Origin: Phycisphaerales bacterium
GTDB lineage: Bacteria > Planctomycetota > Phycisphaerae > Phycisphaerales > SM1A02
Direction: 5' to 3'
NCBI GenBank assembly: GCA_014238125.1
Contig: JABABS010000026.1
Span: 1 to 64,000 of the forward strand
Length of the DNA: 64,000 nucleotides
Part shown: positions 19,305-29,131 of the stretch, in pieces
Position numbering within the stretch: position 1 is the stretch's first letter
Layout of the letters: each line of letters begins with the position of its first letter
The notes under the pieces: generated by a model
The model's database searches: none
What the model was told of the DNA's origin: nothing
Seen by the model: the letters and a program-made list of their open reading frames with translations, nothing else
Position numbers and translations under genes: made by a program

Positions 19305-19736
19305 ATGCTTCGCCTTATTGCTTTTTTTACTGGTCTAACTGCCTCCCTATTATTATGTGGTTGTAATACTGGAATTAGCGACAAAAACCTTGTTTATGTA
19401 GGTTCGGATGAAGCCGAGAGCCTTTTACAACAAGGTGACACTTCAATTTTTGGTACTGAGGGCGCAACCATCTTGGTAGATCCTCGGATTCCGTGGCAAT
19501 ATAGTCAGGGGCATATTCCAGGAGCACTGAGTTTGCCCCTCGAAAGTTTGTTTTTTGACGCTTGGAAGCTTGATAATGCCGGAATTATTATTGTTTCTGG
19601 TGAATCTTGGAATGACTCTGTTGCAATTGCAATGAGCAAGGATTTGCTCAAAAAGGGCTTTAAAGACGTCCGCACCCTTAAAGGGGGGCTGACCTCGTGG
19701 ACCGAGAGTGGTCGCGATATTGAAAAAGGGCTGTAG
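19305..19736 (+). CDS. Rhodanese-domain lipoprotein
   Basis: Lipobox LLCGCNT; ILVDPRIPWQYSQGHIPGALSLP, LKGGLTSWTESG. Confidence 0.8.
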   Translation: MLRLIAFFTGLTASLLLCGCNTGISDKNLVYVGSDEAESLLQQGDTSIFGTEGATILVDPRIPWQYSQGHIPGALSLPLESLFFDAWKLDNAGIIIVSGESWNDSVAIAMSKDLLKKGFKDVRTLKGGLTSWTESGRDIEKGL

Positions 19737-19947
19737 AGTAAGTATTTACTACTTGCTTTGAGGGGAAACGAGGGGTATTCTTGAACAATGCTATTTAGTG
19801 AAAAGTCCTTATCGGACACCTTTTGCAACCATTTACAGATGTTTTACGAATAGTAAAGTCGAATGCCGACTGGTGTAGCGGCAGAAATCTCTATTTCTAC
19901 ACCAACTCAATATATGACCACAAAAGAGGTCAAAACAGGAGAGACCA

Positions 19948-21501
19948 ATGTTCGCACGTACAATCTTAACCACATCCCTTGTTGGACTTTGCATCATTGG
20001 TGCTGGTATGGCAACAAAACCAAAAGCACACACAGGGCAAGATCCTGTGCTAAACCCAACTCTGTCACATACTGGACAAGACCCTGCACCCGTTCGTGCG
20101 ATGGGATCAACCGCGCTCACAACTACACGGCTCATCACTGGGTTAGCGAGACCTGTGCAAGTTGTTGCTGCACCAAATGATTTTGATCGTATTTTTATTG
20201 TTGAACAGCGATCTGGTTCAACGGGTCGAATTCGAATTTATAATCTAGACTCAGGTACGCTGAATTCAACCGCATTTTTAAGTCTCAGCGTAAGCACGAG
20301 TTCGGAGCAGGGATTACTTGGTCTTGCGTTTCATCCAAACTACGCACAAAATGGTTACTTCTATGTGAACTACACGGCCACCAATGGTGACACGATCATC
20401 AAGCGATATTCTGTTTCTTCAGACCCCGATGTCGCAAACAGTGGTAGTGGATATACCATTCTTACAATTGACCAACCATATACGAACCACAATGGTGGCT
20501 GGCTAGGGTTTGGTCCCGATGATGGATACTTGTACATTGGTACTGGAGATGGTGGGAGCGGTGGCGATCCGGGCAACCGGGCCCAAGATATTACAAACCA
20601 AAAACTTGGAAAAATGCTACGAATTAATGTCGATGGCGGCTCTCCTTATTCTATTCCTGCCGACAACCCATTTGTTGGCATCACTGGTGATGATGAAATT
20701 TGGGCGTATGGCCTACGAAACCCTTGGCGATGTAGTTTTGACAGCGAAACAGGTGATTTGTGGATGGGCGATGTTGGCCAATATGATTATGAAGAAATTA
20801 CTTTTCAGCCAAGCTCGAGTACAGGTGGTGAAAATTATGGATGGCGTTGTTATGAGGGAAATCATTCATACAACACAAGCGGTTGCAGCCCTCAAAACAC
20901 AATGACATTTCCAGTCTGGGAATATTCTCACTCATCTGGTTGTTCAATTACTGGTGGTGAAATTTATCGCGGCACAGCAATTCCAAGTTTAGATGGTACA
21001 TATTTCTTCGGTGATTATTGTTACAACACAATTTGGTCATTCCGGTATGACGGTTCTACGGTGTACGATTATCAAAATCGCACAAGTGAGTTAGCACCAG
21101 ATGCCGGTTCCATTGGATCCATCTCTGGTTTTGGTCGAGATGCTGCTGGTGAAATTTACATTTGCGACCTTGGTGGTGAAGTATTTAAAATTGTTGCATT
21201 GCCTGCATCAGGTGCGTGTTGTATTGGTACAGATGGCGCTTGTGCAAACATATATGAAGAGAATTGCAACAATGGTGGTGGTACGTGGCTAGGTCCAGAT
21301 ACTGATTGTGCAAACGGGGGTTGCGAACCAAACAACTGCCCACAAGATATCGATGGTGATGGAAGTGTCGGAGTCACCGATCTCTTATCGCTGATTGATG
21401 CTTTTGGCCCGTGTCCTGGCTGTGCTTCTGATACCAATGGCGATGGTGTTGTTGATGTCACTGACATTCTCGACGTTGTAGGTGCTTGGGGGCCGTGTTA
21501 A
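19948..21501 (+). CDS. Secreted glucose/sorbosone dehydrogenase-like beta-propeller protein with C-terminal dockerin-like (GC-type) domain
   Basis: SEQGLLGLAFHPNYAQNGYFYVNYT, GGWLGFGPDDGYLYIGTGDGGSGGDP, AYGLRNPWRCSFD; C-term DIDGDGSVGVTDLLSLIDAFGPCPGCASDTNGDGVVDVTDILDVVGAWGPC. Confidence 0.88.
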   Translation: MFARTILTTSLVGLCIIGAGMATKPKAHTGQDPVLNPTLSHTGQDPAPVRAMGSTALTTTRLITGLARPVQVVAAPNDFDRIFIVEQRSGSTGRIRIYNLDSGTLNSTAFLSLSVSTSSEQGLLGLAFHPNYAQNGYFYVNYTATNGDTIIKRYSVSSDPDVANSGSGYTILTIDQPYTNHNGGWLGFGPDDGYLYIGTGDGGSGGDPGNRAQDITNQKLGKMLRINVDGGSPYSIPADNPFVGITGDDEIWAYGLRNPWRCSFDSETGDLWMGDVGQYDYEEITFQPSSSTGGENYGWRCYEGNHSYNTSGCSPQNTMTFPVWEYSHSSGCSITGGEIYRGTAIPSLDGTYFFGDYCYNTIWSFRYDGSTVYDYQNRTSELAPDAGSIGSISGFGRDAAGEIYICDLGGEVFKIVALPASGACCIGTDGACANIYEENCNNGGGTWLGPDTDCANGGCEPNNCPQDIDGDGSVGVTDLLSLIDAFGPCPGCASDTNGDGVVDVTDILDVVGAWGPC

Positions 21502-21525
21502 TAATTAACGCATAATTGCCCTCGT

Positions 21526-21626
21526 TTGGTTTTGGGGGACCCCAAACCCCAACTTGCCACAGTGGGGCAAAGCTAGGTCACCGATACTGCTGTTCCTTCC
21601 TCTGCTAGGAGTCTGATGATATAATC
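21526..21626 (-). ncRNA. Candidate structured RNA, weakly SRP-like; strand and identity uncertain
   Basis: Non-coding gap with nested inverted repeats; reverse strand of 21587-21600 reads GGAAGGAACAGCAG, similar to the SRP domain IV GGAAGGnAGCAG motif but without the expected closing C-C/G-G pairs. Confidence 0.2.
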
Positions 21627-21628
21627 CG

Positions 21629-21665
21629 CGGTCGCAACATTCGTTGCGACCGTGTTTCTTTTTAG
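21629..21665 (+). terminator. Rho-independent-terminator-like hairpin between the dockerin gene and tRNA-Ile
   Basis: CGGTCGCAAC-ATTC-GTTGCGACCG followed by TGTTTCTTTTT. Confidence 0.8.
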
Positions 21666-21674
21666 AGATACATG

Positions 21675-21748
21675 GGGCTAGTAGCTCAGCTGGCTAGAGC
21701 GCACCCCTGATAAGGGTGAGGTCGGTGGTTCGAGTCCACTCTGGCCCA
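21675..21748 (+). tRNA. tRNA-Ile (anticodon GAT)
   Basis: Cloverleaf: GGGCTAG/CTGGCCC acceptor, GCTC/GAGC D-stem, CACCC-CTGATAA-GGGTG anticodon arm, GGTGG-TTCGAGT-CCACT T-arm, discriminator A; CCA not encoded. Confidence 0.95.
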
Positions 21749-21754
21749 TTCCGG

Positions 21755-21790
21755 TACAACCTCCTGTTCATGCGGGGGGTTGTATCTTTA
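21755..21790 (+). terminator. Hairpin downstream of tRNA-Ile, possible terminator
   Basis: TACAACC(TCC)...GGGGTTGTA followed by TCTTTA. Confidence 0.5.
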
Positions 21791-21927
21791 CACCCTCTAC
21801 ACTTGCAAGTAGTGTTTCATTGCCACGGCTGTTGTGTTGCCTAGCCATGCCCTTCACCACTTGAATGCGAACCGCAATAGGTATTAACCTGAATAAGAAT
21901 ACATTCAGTCGTGCTGAATTGCACATC

Positions 21928-22650
21928 TCATCCCCCCGTGAGCAGGTCTGAAATTCGCCCGGGTGTGAGAAATGGATCGACGGCCCAGTCAACAAGGTTG
22001 TGCAGGATGTAGGCCCAAAGAATCCACTGGGTCTTCCACGTGATCCATGCAAAAGGAAGCGCCAACACGAAGAACCCGACCGAAATCCACCCGACATACT
22101 GCGTATGCCCCAGTGTGAAAAACAGGCTCGTCAGCAGGATCGCATACCACGGCTTTCCCGAAAACCGGATCAGCATGCCAAGCATGAAGCCCCGGAACCA
22201 GATTTCCTCGTAGGCATTCGAAATGAGATTGCCCACCATGTCTCCGGGATACAGGGCATACTCCAGATTCCCCCACCGTGTTCCGAGGATGATCGCAACT
22301 TCGCACACCGCCACCAACAGCGTAATCACCAATGCTTTCTGAATCGACCAAGCCGAACGCCCAGGAAGCAGGAAGACCTGCCGAGCACTGCACCGAAACA
22401 CGCCGAAAGCAACCACTCCATACAACAGTGCACCAATGGCTGTCCAGTAGGCCAGAACGTGGTACAGGAAAAGCCCCGTCTGATCAGGGCTGATTTGCTG
22501 GTTAATCCAGGCTCCGATTCCACTCGCAGTACCGATGAATTCGCTACGGGCGAAGTACAGAATCACGACTACAATCGTAATGCCGACAAGTCCAACCTTC
22601 GTATTTCGCGATTCGCTACCATTGTTCAACGCTGTGGTCATGGACCCCAT
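21928..22650 (-). CDS. CPBP-family (CAAX-like) intramembrane metalloprotease
   Basis: NAYEEIWFRGFMLG (EExxxR), LFFTLGH, YILHNLVDW; multiple TM segments. Confidence 0.85.
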   Translation of the reverse strand: MGSMTTALNNGSESRNTKVGLVGITIVVVILYFARSEFIGTASGIGAWINQQISPDQTGLFLYHVLAYWTAIGALLYGVVAFGVFRCSARQVFLLPGRSAWSIQKALVITLLVAVCEVAIILGTRWGNLEYALYPGDMVGNLISNAYEEIWFRGFMLGMLIRFSGKPWYAILLTSLFFTLGHTQYVGWISVGFFVLALPFAWITWKTQWILWAYILHNLVDWAVDPFLTPGRISDLLTGG

Positions 22651-22766
22651 CTTACTTCTTATGTGAAAAGTCTGTTCCCAACCACACTGAGCAGTGTTGT
22701 TGGAGTTCGGTGTGCAGTAACCTTTTGACCAACGATATATTATTGGGGCGTTCGTGGTAAGAAAAA

Positions 22767-23552
22767 CTATTTCCCAAGCGCCGCTTCATGCGCAACCGTA
22801 TTCTCGTAGTACATCATCGCTCTGGGCATCCACCCTTGGATATTGCTTATTCGAGTTGATGATGCAGGATGCGTAGACAAAAATTCAGCGGGTGCTTTCT
22901 TACCCTCCTTGCCCATTCTTTGCCAAAGCGGAATTGCTTCGCGTGGGTCGTATCCGGCATCGGCCGCTATATACAAACCAATCTGGTCGGCTTCAGTTTC
23001 TTGCGTTCTGGAAAACGGTAGGGCAATGCCAATGCCATACGCACCAAGAACAATTGCTTGATCACGTTTGTTCATTTCGCTCATAGCAACTCCCGCAATA
23101 ATTGATGTTGCCATTGCACGGCTTGATCGCTCTGCGCCATGCCTTGCAATGACGTGCGCTACTTCATGCGCCATCACAATTGCAAGGGCATCTTCGTTTT
23201 TAGTTACAGGCAGAATTCCGGTATACACACCGCACTTTCCACCGGGAAGTGCCCATGCGTTCGCGGTGTCTTTGTCCTTGATGAGTGCAAATTTCCATTG
23301 ATACCCACGAACTAATTCTGGATACCGCCGGTTTGCGGCAATGGCAACTTTTTCGCCAACCCTCTGAACCATTTCATAATCAACTCCCGAGGTTACTGTT
23401 TTTTCTTCTTTAAGGATTTCAGCAAACGCCTCCTGTCCAAGTTTCATTTCTTGAGAGGGAGACATCGCAATAAATTGGGATCGACCAGTCTCTGGAGCAG
23501 ATGAACAACCAATAGAAACCAGCACGATAAATAGAAGGGTGTATTTGTACAT
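22767..23552 (-). CDS. M48-family metallopeptidase lipoprotein
   Basis: Lipobox SIGCSS; VMAHEVAHVIARHGAER (HEXXH); ETEADQIGL; start at internal ATG 23552. Confidence 0.92.
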   Translation of the reverse strand: MYKYTLLFIVLVSIGCSSAPETGRSQFIAMSPSQEMKLGQEAFAEILKEEKTVTSGVDYEMVQRVGEKVAIAANRRYPELVRGYQWKFALIKDKDTANAWALPGGKCGVYTGILPVTKNEDALAIVMAHEVAHVIARHGAERSSRAMATSIIAGVAMSEMNKRDQAIVLGAYGIGIALPFSRTQETEADQIGLYIAADAGYDPREAIPLWQRMGKEGKKAPAEFLSTHPASSTRISNIQGWMPRAMMYYENTVAHEAALGK

Positions 23553-23631
23553 GCGAACAGGGTAACGACCGTAGGTTCGGGTATAATGCCTCGTTTCTAC
23601 ACAAAACCAACCAGGATGAGGTTTAACAACT

Positions 23632-24582
23632 ATGCAACGAGCAAAAATTAGCGTTATTGGTGCAGGAAATGTGGGAGCATCATGTGCTGTCTGGGCTGCT
23701 TCGAAAGAACTCGGCGACGTTGTCCTTGTTGACATTCCAGATGCGGTTGGTGTTGCACAAGGCAAAGCACTTGACCTTTTCTGCGCAAGCCCGATGGAAC
23801 GCTTTGATGCGAACATTACAGGTACTTGTGATTACAAAGATGTTGAAGGAAGCGACGTTGTTATCGTTACCGCGGGTATTCCTCGCAAGCCCGGCATGAG
23901 CCGCGACGATCTCATTGCAACAAACGTTAAAATTGTAAAATCGGTTTCCGAACAAGTTGCTGCTGCTGCACCCGATGCTGTGATGATTATTGTTTCAAAT
24001 CCACTCGATGCAATGGTCTACACAGCATGGAAAGCTTCCGGCTTCCCAACCAACCGAATCGTTGGACAGGCGGGGTGTTTAGATGTTGCAAGGTTCCGCG
24101 CGTTCCTTGCAATGGAACTTTATGTTTCCGTTGAAGATATTCAAGCACTCTTACTTGGTGGTCACGGCGACGACATGGTGCCACTGCCAAGGTATACGTC
24201 TGTACACGGCATACCCGTCTCACAACTTCTTCCAGAAGAAACAATCAACGCGTGTGTTGAACGCGCAAAAGCGGGTGGTGGTGAAATTGTAAAAATGATG
24301 GGTACAAGTGCGTATTACGCTCCTGCAAGTGGCAGCGTGCAAATGGCCGAAGCGATCATCAAAGATAAAAAACGGATCTTGCCATGTGCTGCATATTGCG
24401 ATGGAGAGTTTGGCATCGACGGTTTATTCGTTGGTGTTCCTTGTGTCCTTGGTAAGAATGGCGTTGAACGTGTCGTTCAAATCGAACTTGACGAATCCGA
24501 ACAAGCAATGATGGATGAATCTGCTTCGCATGTTGCTGACCTTGTCAATACAGTGAAAACAACATTCCCAGAATTAGCATAA
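23632..24582 (+). CDS. mdh: Malate dehydrogenase
   Basis: KISVIGAGNVGASCAVW, VTAGIPRKPGMSRDDL, VSNPLDAMVYTAWK, GQAGCLDVARFR, GGHGDDMVPLPRYT. Confidence 0.95.
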   Translation: MQRAKISVIGAGNVGASCAVWAASKELGDVVLVDIPDAVGVAQGKALDLFCASPMERFDANITGTCDYKDVEGSDVVIVTAGIPRKPGMSRDDLIATNVKIVKSVSEQVAAAAPDAVMIIVSNPLDAMVYTAWKASGFPTNRIVGQAGCLDVARFRAFLAMELYVSVEDIQALLLGGHGDDMVPLPRYTSVHGIPVSQLLPEETINACVERAKAGGGEIVKMMGTSAYYAPASGSVQMAEAIIKDKKRILPCAAYCDGEFGIDGLFVGVPCVLGKNGVERVVQIELDESEQAMMDESASHVADLVNTVKTTFPELA

Positions 24583-24594
24583 AAAAACACTATT

Positions 24595-24625
24595 AAAAAA
24601 GGCGGCTCAGAGAGCCGCCTTTTTT
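24595..24625. terminator. Bidirectional rho-independent terminator between convergent mdh and gap
   Basis: AAAAAAGGCGGCTC-AGA-GAGCCGCCTTTTTT. Confidence 0.92.
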
Positions 24626-24639
24626 AATTGAAATAAAAT

Positions 24640-26186
<1,547 letters not shown>

Positions 26187-26192
26187 CTGTAA

Positions 26193-27059
26193 TTACTCGA
26201 GGGCTGCCGCTCCCGAGATAATCTCGGTGAGTTCGGTTGTGATTTGAGCTTGACGGGCGCGGTTGTAATCACGTTTTAAATCTTTACCAAGGTCGTTTGC
26301 GTTTTCGGTTGCGGCTTTCATTGCAATCATTCGCATGATTTGTTCGCTTACAGCCGCATCGTTAAAAGCTTGAAAGAGGGCTGTTTTAACACTTCTTGGA
26401 AGTAAGTCGTCGAGAATTGCTTCTGCGGATGGAGAAAAATCGTAGTTGGTGGATGTGGCTTCAGCCTCACCTTTTTCTTCTTGAGACAACGGTAAGAGTT
26501 GAATTACTTCTGGAATTTGTCTCGCGTTTGTTTCAAATCGCATATACGCAACACTTACAGAATTCCATTCGCCATTAGCGAATCCATCCATGTATTTATC
26601 GGCCAACCGTGCAACATCTTCAAACTGTGGGGTGTCGCCCAAGGTGTGTTTTTCGGCTGGATCGTGTTTTTGAAACTTAAAAAACGATGCTGCTTTTTTC
26701 CCTGCGGTCTCAATCACTATTTCTTTGTTTTGTGCTTTTACTTCACGAAGTTTTTTGAGCGCAACGCGCAAAACGTTACCGTTGTATGCACCACACAAAC
26801 CACGGTCAGATGAAATCACCAAAAGTAGTTCTTTTTTAGCACTGCCCTTTGCAGCAAAAAGCGGTGAATCATAATCACCTGCAGCCCCAGAAACCTCGCC
26901 AACAAGATTTCGAATAGCACTTGTATATGGGCGAGTGTCTTTCGCCCTTGCTAGCGCTGCGGTGAATTTAGCTGTTGCAATCATCTGCATTGTTTTGGTA
27001 ATACGGGTGATTGTGCCCACGGCGGTCATACGATTTCGGATAGCGCGAATTTGTGCCAT
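26193..27059 (-). CDS. atpG: F-type ATP synthase gamma subunit
   Basis: AQIRAIRNRMTAVGTITRITKTMQMIATAKF, SSDRGLCGAYNGNV, AFNDAAVSEQIMRMIAMKAATENANDLGKDLKRDYNRARQAQITTELTEIISGAAAL. Confidence 0.95.
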   Translation of the reverse strand: MAQIRAIRNRMTAVGTITRITKTMQMIATAKFTAALARAKDTRPYTSAIRNLVGEVSGAAGDYDSPLFAAKGSAKKELLLVISSDRGLCGAYNGNVLRVALKKLREVKAQNKEIVIETAGKKAASFFKFQKHDPAEKHTLGDTPQFEDVARLADKYMDGFANGEWNSVSVAYMRFETNARQIPEVIQLLPLSQEEKGEAEATSTNYDFSPSAEAILDDLLPRSVKTALFQAFNDAAVSEQIMRMIAMKAATENANDLGKDLKRDYNRARQAQITTELTEIISGAAALE

Positions 27060-27081
27060 AAGGGGCGTAATTATAGCAGAA

Positions 27082-27897
27082 TTAGTCGACAGAAACACGA
27101 AGCGAGTCGAACGCGAGATTGACCTTTAGGGGTAATTCGCTCTCGGTTTTTGCGTGTGACACGCAATGCGTCATGTGTGTGAAATATGTCTGTTTTGCTC
27201 CGACCTGCTCTGCAATTTCTAGCGCTTGATCAAGGTTCAAATGGGTTGGGTGGTGGCGAAACCTAAGCATATCAAGCGCCAGAACGTCTAAACCCTCTAA
27301 TTGTGGCCATGTTTCGGGTGGAACCGAGGAGACATCGGTGCAATACGCGATGGACGATTTTCCAGTATCAATCCGAAAGCCAATAATGGGAAGGCGACCA
27401 TGAAGTAGACGAATGGGGGTGAACGAAGCGCCAAAGAGGTTAATGGGTTCACCCACCGTGAGCTCATGGGGAACAAGGTTTGCAACAAACGAGTCATTCA
27501 CGTTCTTGTGCGATTCAAAAACATGCTGAAAAACTCTAGCGAGGTGATCAAGTGTTCGCCGTTCAGCAAATATATCAAGCGGCTGTTGCATCGAAATATT
27601 GAACATTCGGGTGTCATCTAATCCAAACGTATGATCAACGTGGTTATGTGTAAACAAAATTGCATCACAGCGCGTTAGTTTTTCTCGCAATACTTGTTGG
27701 CGCAAATCTGGCGATGTGTCAATTAGCACAACACGGTCTTGATCGGTTTCGTCTTTAAATCGAATACAAACACTGCACCGTAATCGTTTGTCTTTTGGGT
27801 CTTTGCTGGTACACACATCGCAATCACATGTAATTACTGGGACACCTGCAGAAGTTCCTGTGCCGAGAAACGTAAACGAAAACTCACTGATCGTCAC
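27082..27897 (-). CDS. MBL-fold metallohydrolase, PhnP-like
   Basis: FTFLGTGTSAGVPVITCDCDVC, LIDTSPDLRQQ, FTHNHVDHTFGLDD. Confidence 0.88.
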   Translation of the reverse strand: MTISEFSFTFLGTGTSAGVPVITCDCDVCTSKDPKDKRLRCSVCIRFKDETDQDRVVLIDTSPDLRQQVLREKLTRCDAILFTHNHVDHTFGLDDTRMFNISMQQPLDIFAERRTLDHLARVFQHVFESHKNVNDSFVANLVPHELTVGEPINLFGASFTPIRLLHGRLPIIGFRIDTGKSSIAYCTDVSSVPPETWPQLEGLDVLALDMLRFRHHPTHLNLDQALEIAEQVGAKQTYFTHMTHCVSHAKTESELPLKVNLAFDSLRVSVD

Positions 27898-29131
27898 TTG
27901 TTACACCCATATACCGAATCAATGGACCAATAGTCAGACCCTGTAACAACAAACTTACAAGCACAACCCCAAATGCTATTGGAACAAGCGTTTGTTTAAG
28001 TTCACCACCCGGCAAACCTAATACCAATGCAAGTGGTATGGATCCTTTAAGACCAGACCAAAAAACAACGTGTTTCCATCCCTTTGGCCAGTTTTTTCCT
28101 ATTGTTAGCGCAGTTGGATACACCATGATCGCCCTTGCAACCATGATTGCTATAAAAGTTGCCGCAATAGCGAGCAGCACTTCGGGTTGTAAAAGTGTGG
28201 ATAAACCACCAATATCTTGAAGTTCAAAACCGATAAGTAGAAATACAATTGAGTTAATGATAAAGTCTATTGACTCCCAAAACGTATTTATCGTTTGTAC
28301 GGTCTGATCACTCATCGCAAGTTTTGTGCCGTAATTTCCAATGATAAGACCAGCTACAACAACTGAAATTACACCCGACGCTCCGTTTTGTTCTGCCACA
28401 ATAAACGATCCCCACGCAAGCACAATGGTAATCGCGTTTTCTAAAACATGATCATTAAGGCGGCGCAATATCCAAAACGCAATGAGACCAAAACCCAACC
28501 CAAACACAACGCCAAGACCTGCCACTTTGATAAATTGCATCAGGCCATCTACTATGGATAGCGGGTCGCTGTGTCCCGTTGTTGTGAAAACCGCAGCTAC
28601 TAAAATTAAAAAGAGCACAACGCCGGTGCCATCGTTAAATAAACTTTCGCCTTCAATTAGTGTGCGTAATCTGTGTGGGGCTTTGGCTGCTTTTAGAGTT
28701 GCTAGAACAGAAATTGGGTCGGTTGGGGCGAGCATGGCACCAAACAAAAGGGCGGGGAGCCAAGCGTGGTCGCCAATGAATGGCCTGACCGCAGCTGCAA
28801 CAAGAACCATTGAGAGAAGTACGCCTGGAATCGCCAAAATAACAACAGGCACCGCTTTTTTCTGGAGTAAATCTATGTCAAGGTGTAAGCCCGCCTGAAA
28901 CAACAGCGGTGGAAGTAACAACACAATAATGAGTTCTTGTGTAATGACAACGCTTCCCGGGGCAGCACCGAGAATCGCAACCGTGAGGCCCGCGAGAACC
29001 AACGCAATTGTGTATGGAACTTTAACTAGCTTTGCAAACACACCAACAACTGTTGCGAATGCTAATAATGAAACAAACGTTGTGAGTGTTGTTGACACAA
29101 CACCATGGTGTTCTACTGTGGCGAGCATCAT
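27884..29131 (-). CDS. Na+/H+ antiporter, CPA1 family
   Basis: VLAGLTVAILG, LLPPLLFQAGLHLDI, FGAMLAPTDPISVLATLK, LIEGESLFNDGTGVVLF. Confidence 0.93.
   Translation of the reverse strand: MMLATVEHHGVVSTTLTTFVSLLAFATVVGVFAKLVKVPYTIALVLAGLTVAILGAAPGSVVITQELIIVLLLPPLLFQAGLHLDIDLLQKKAVPVVILAIPGVLLSMVLVAAAVRPFIGDHAWLPALLFGAMLAPTDPISVLATLKAAKAPHRLRTLIEGESLFNDGTGVVLFLILVAAVFTTTGHSDPLSIVDGLMQFIKVAGLGVVFGLGFGLIAFWILRRLNDHVLENAITIVLAWGSFIVAEQNGASGVISVVVAGLIIGNYGTKLAMSDQTVQTINTFWESIDFIINSIVFLLIGFELQDIGGLSTLLQPEVLLAIAATFIAIMVARAIMVYPTALTIGKNWPKGWKHVVFWSGLKGSIPLALVLGLPGGELKQTLVPIAFGVVLVSLLLQGLTIGPLIRYMGVTSDDQ

Noticed and set aside
22000-22728. 242-aa plus-strand ORF
   Set aside because: Antisense shadow of the CPBP protease gene, whose minus-strand product has clear family motifs; the shadow product is Arg/Pro/His rich with no recognisable motif.
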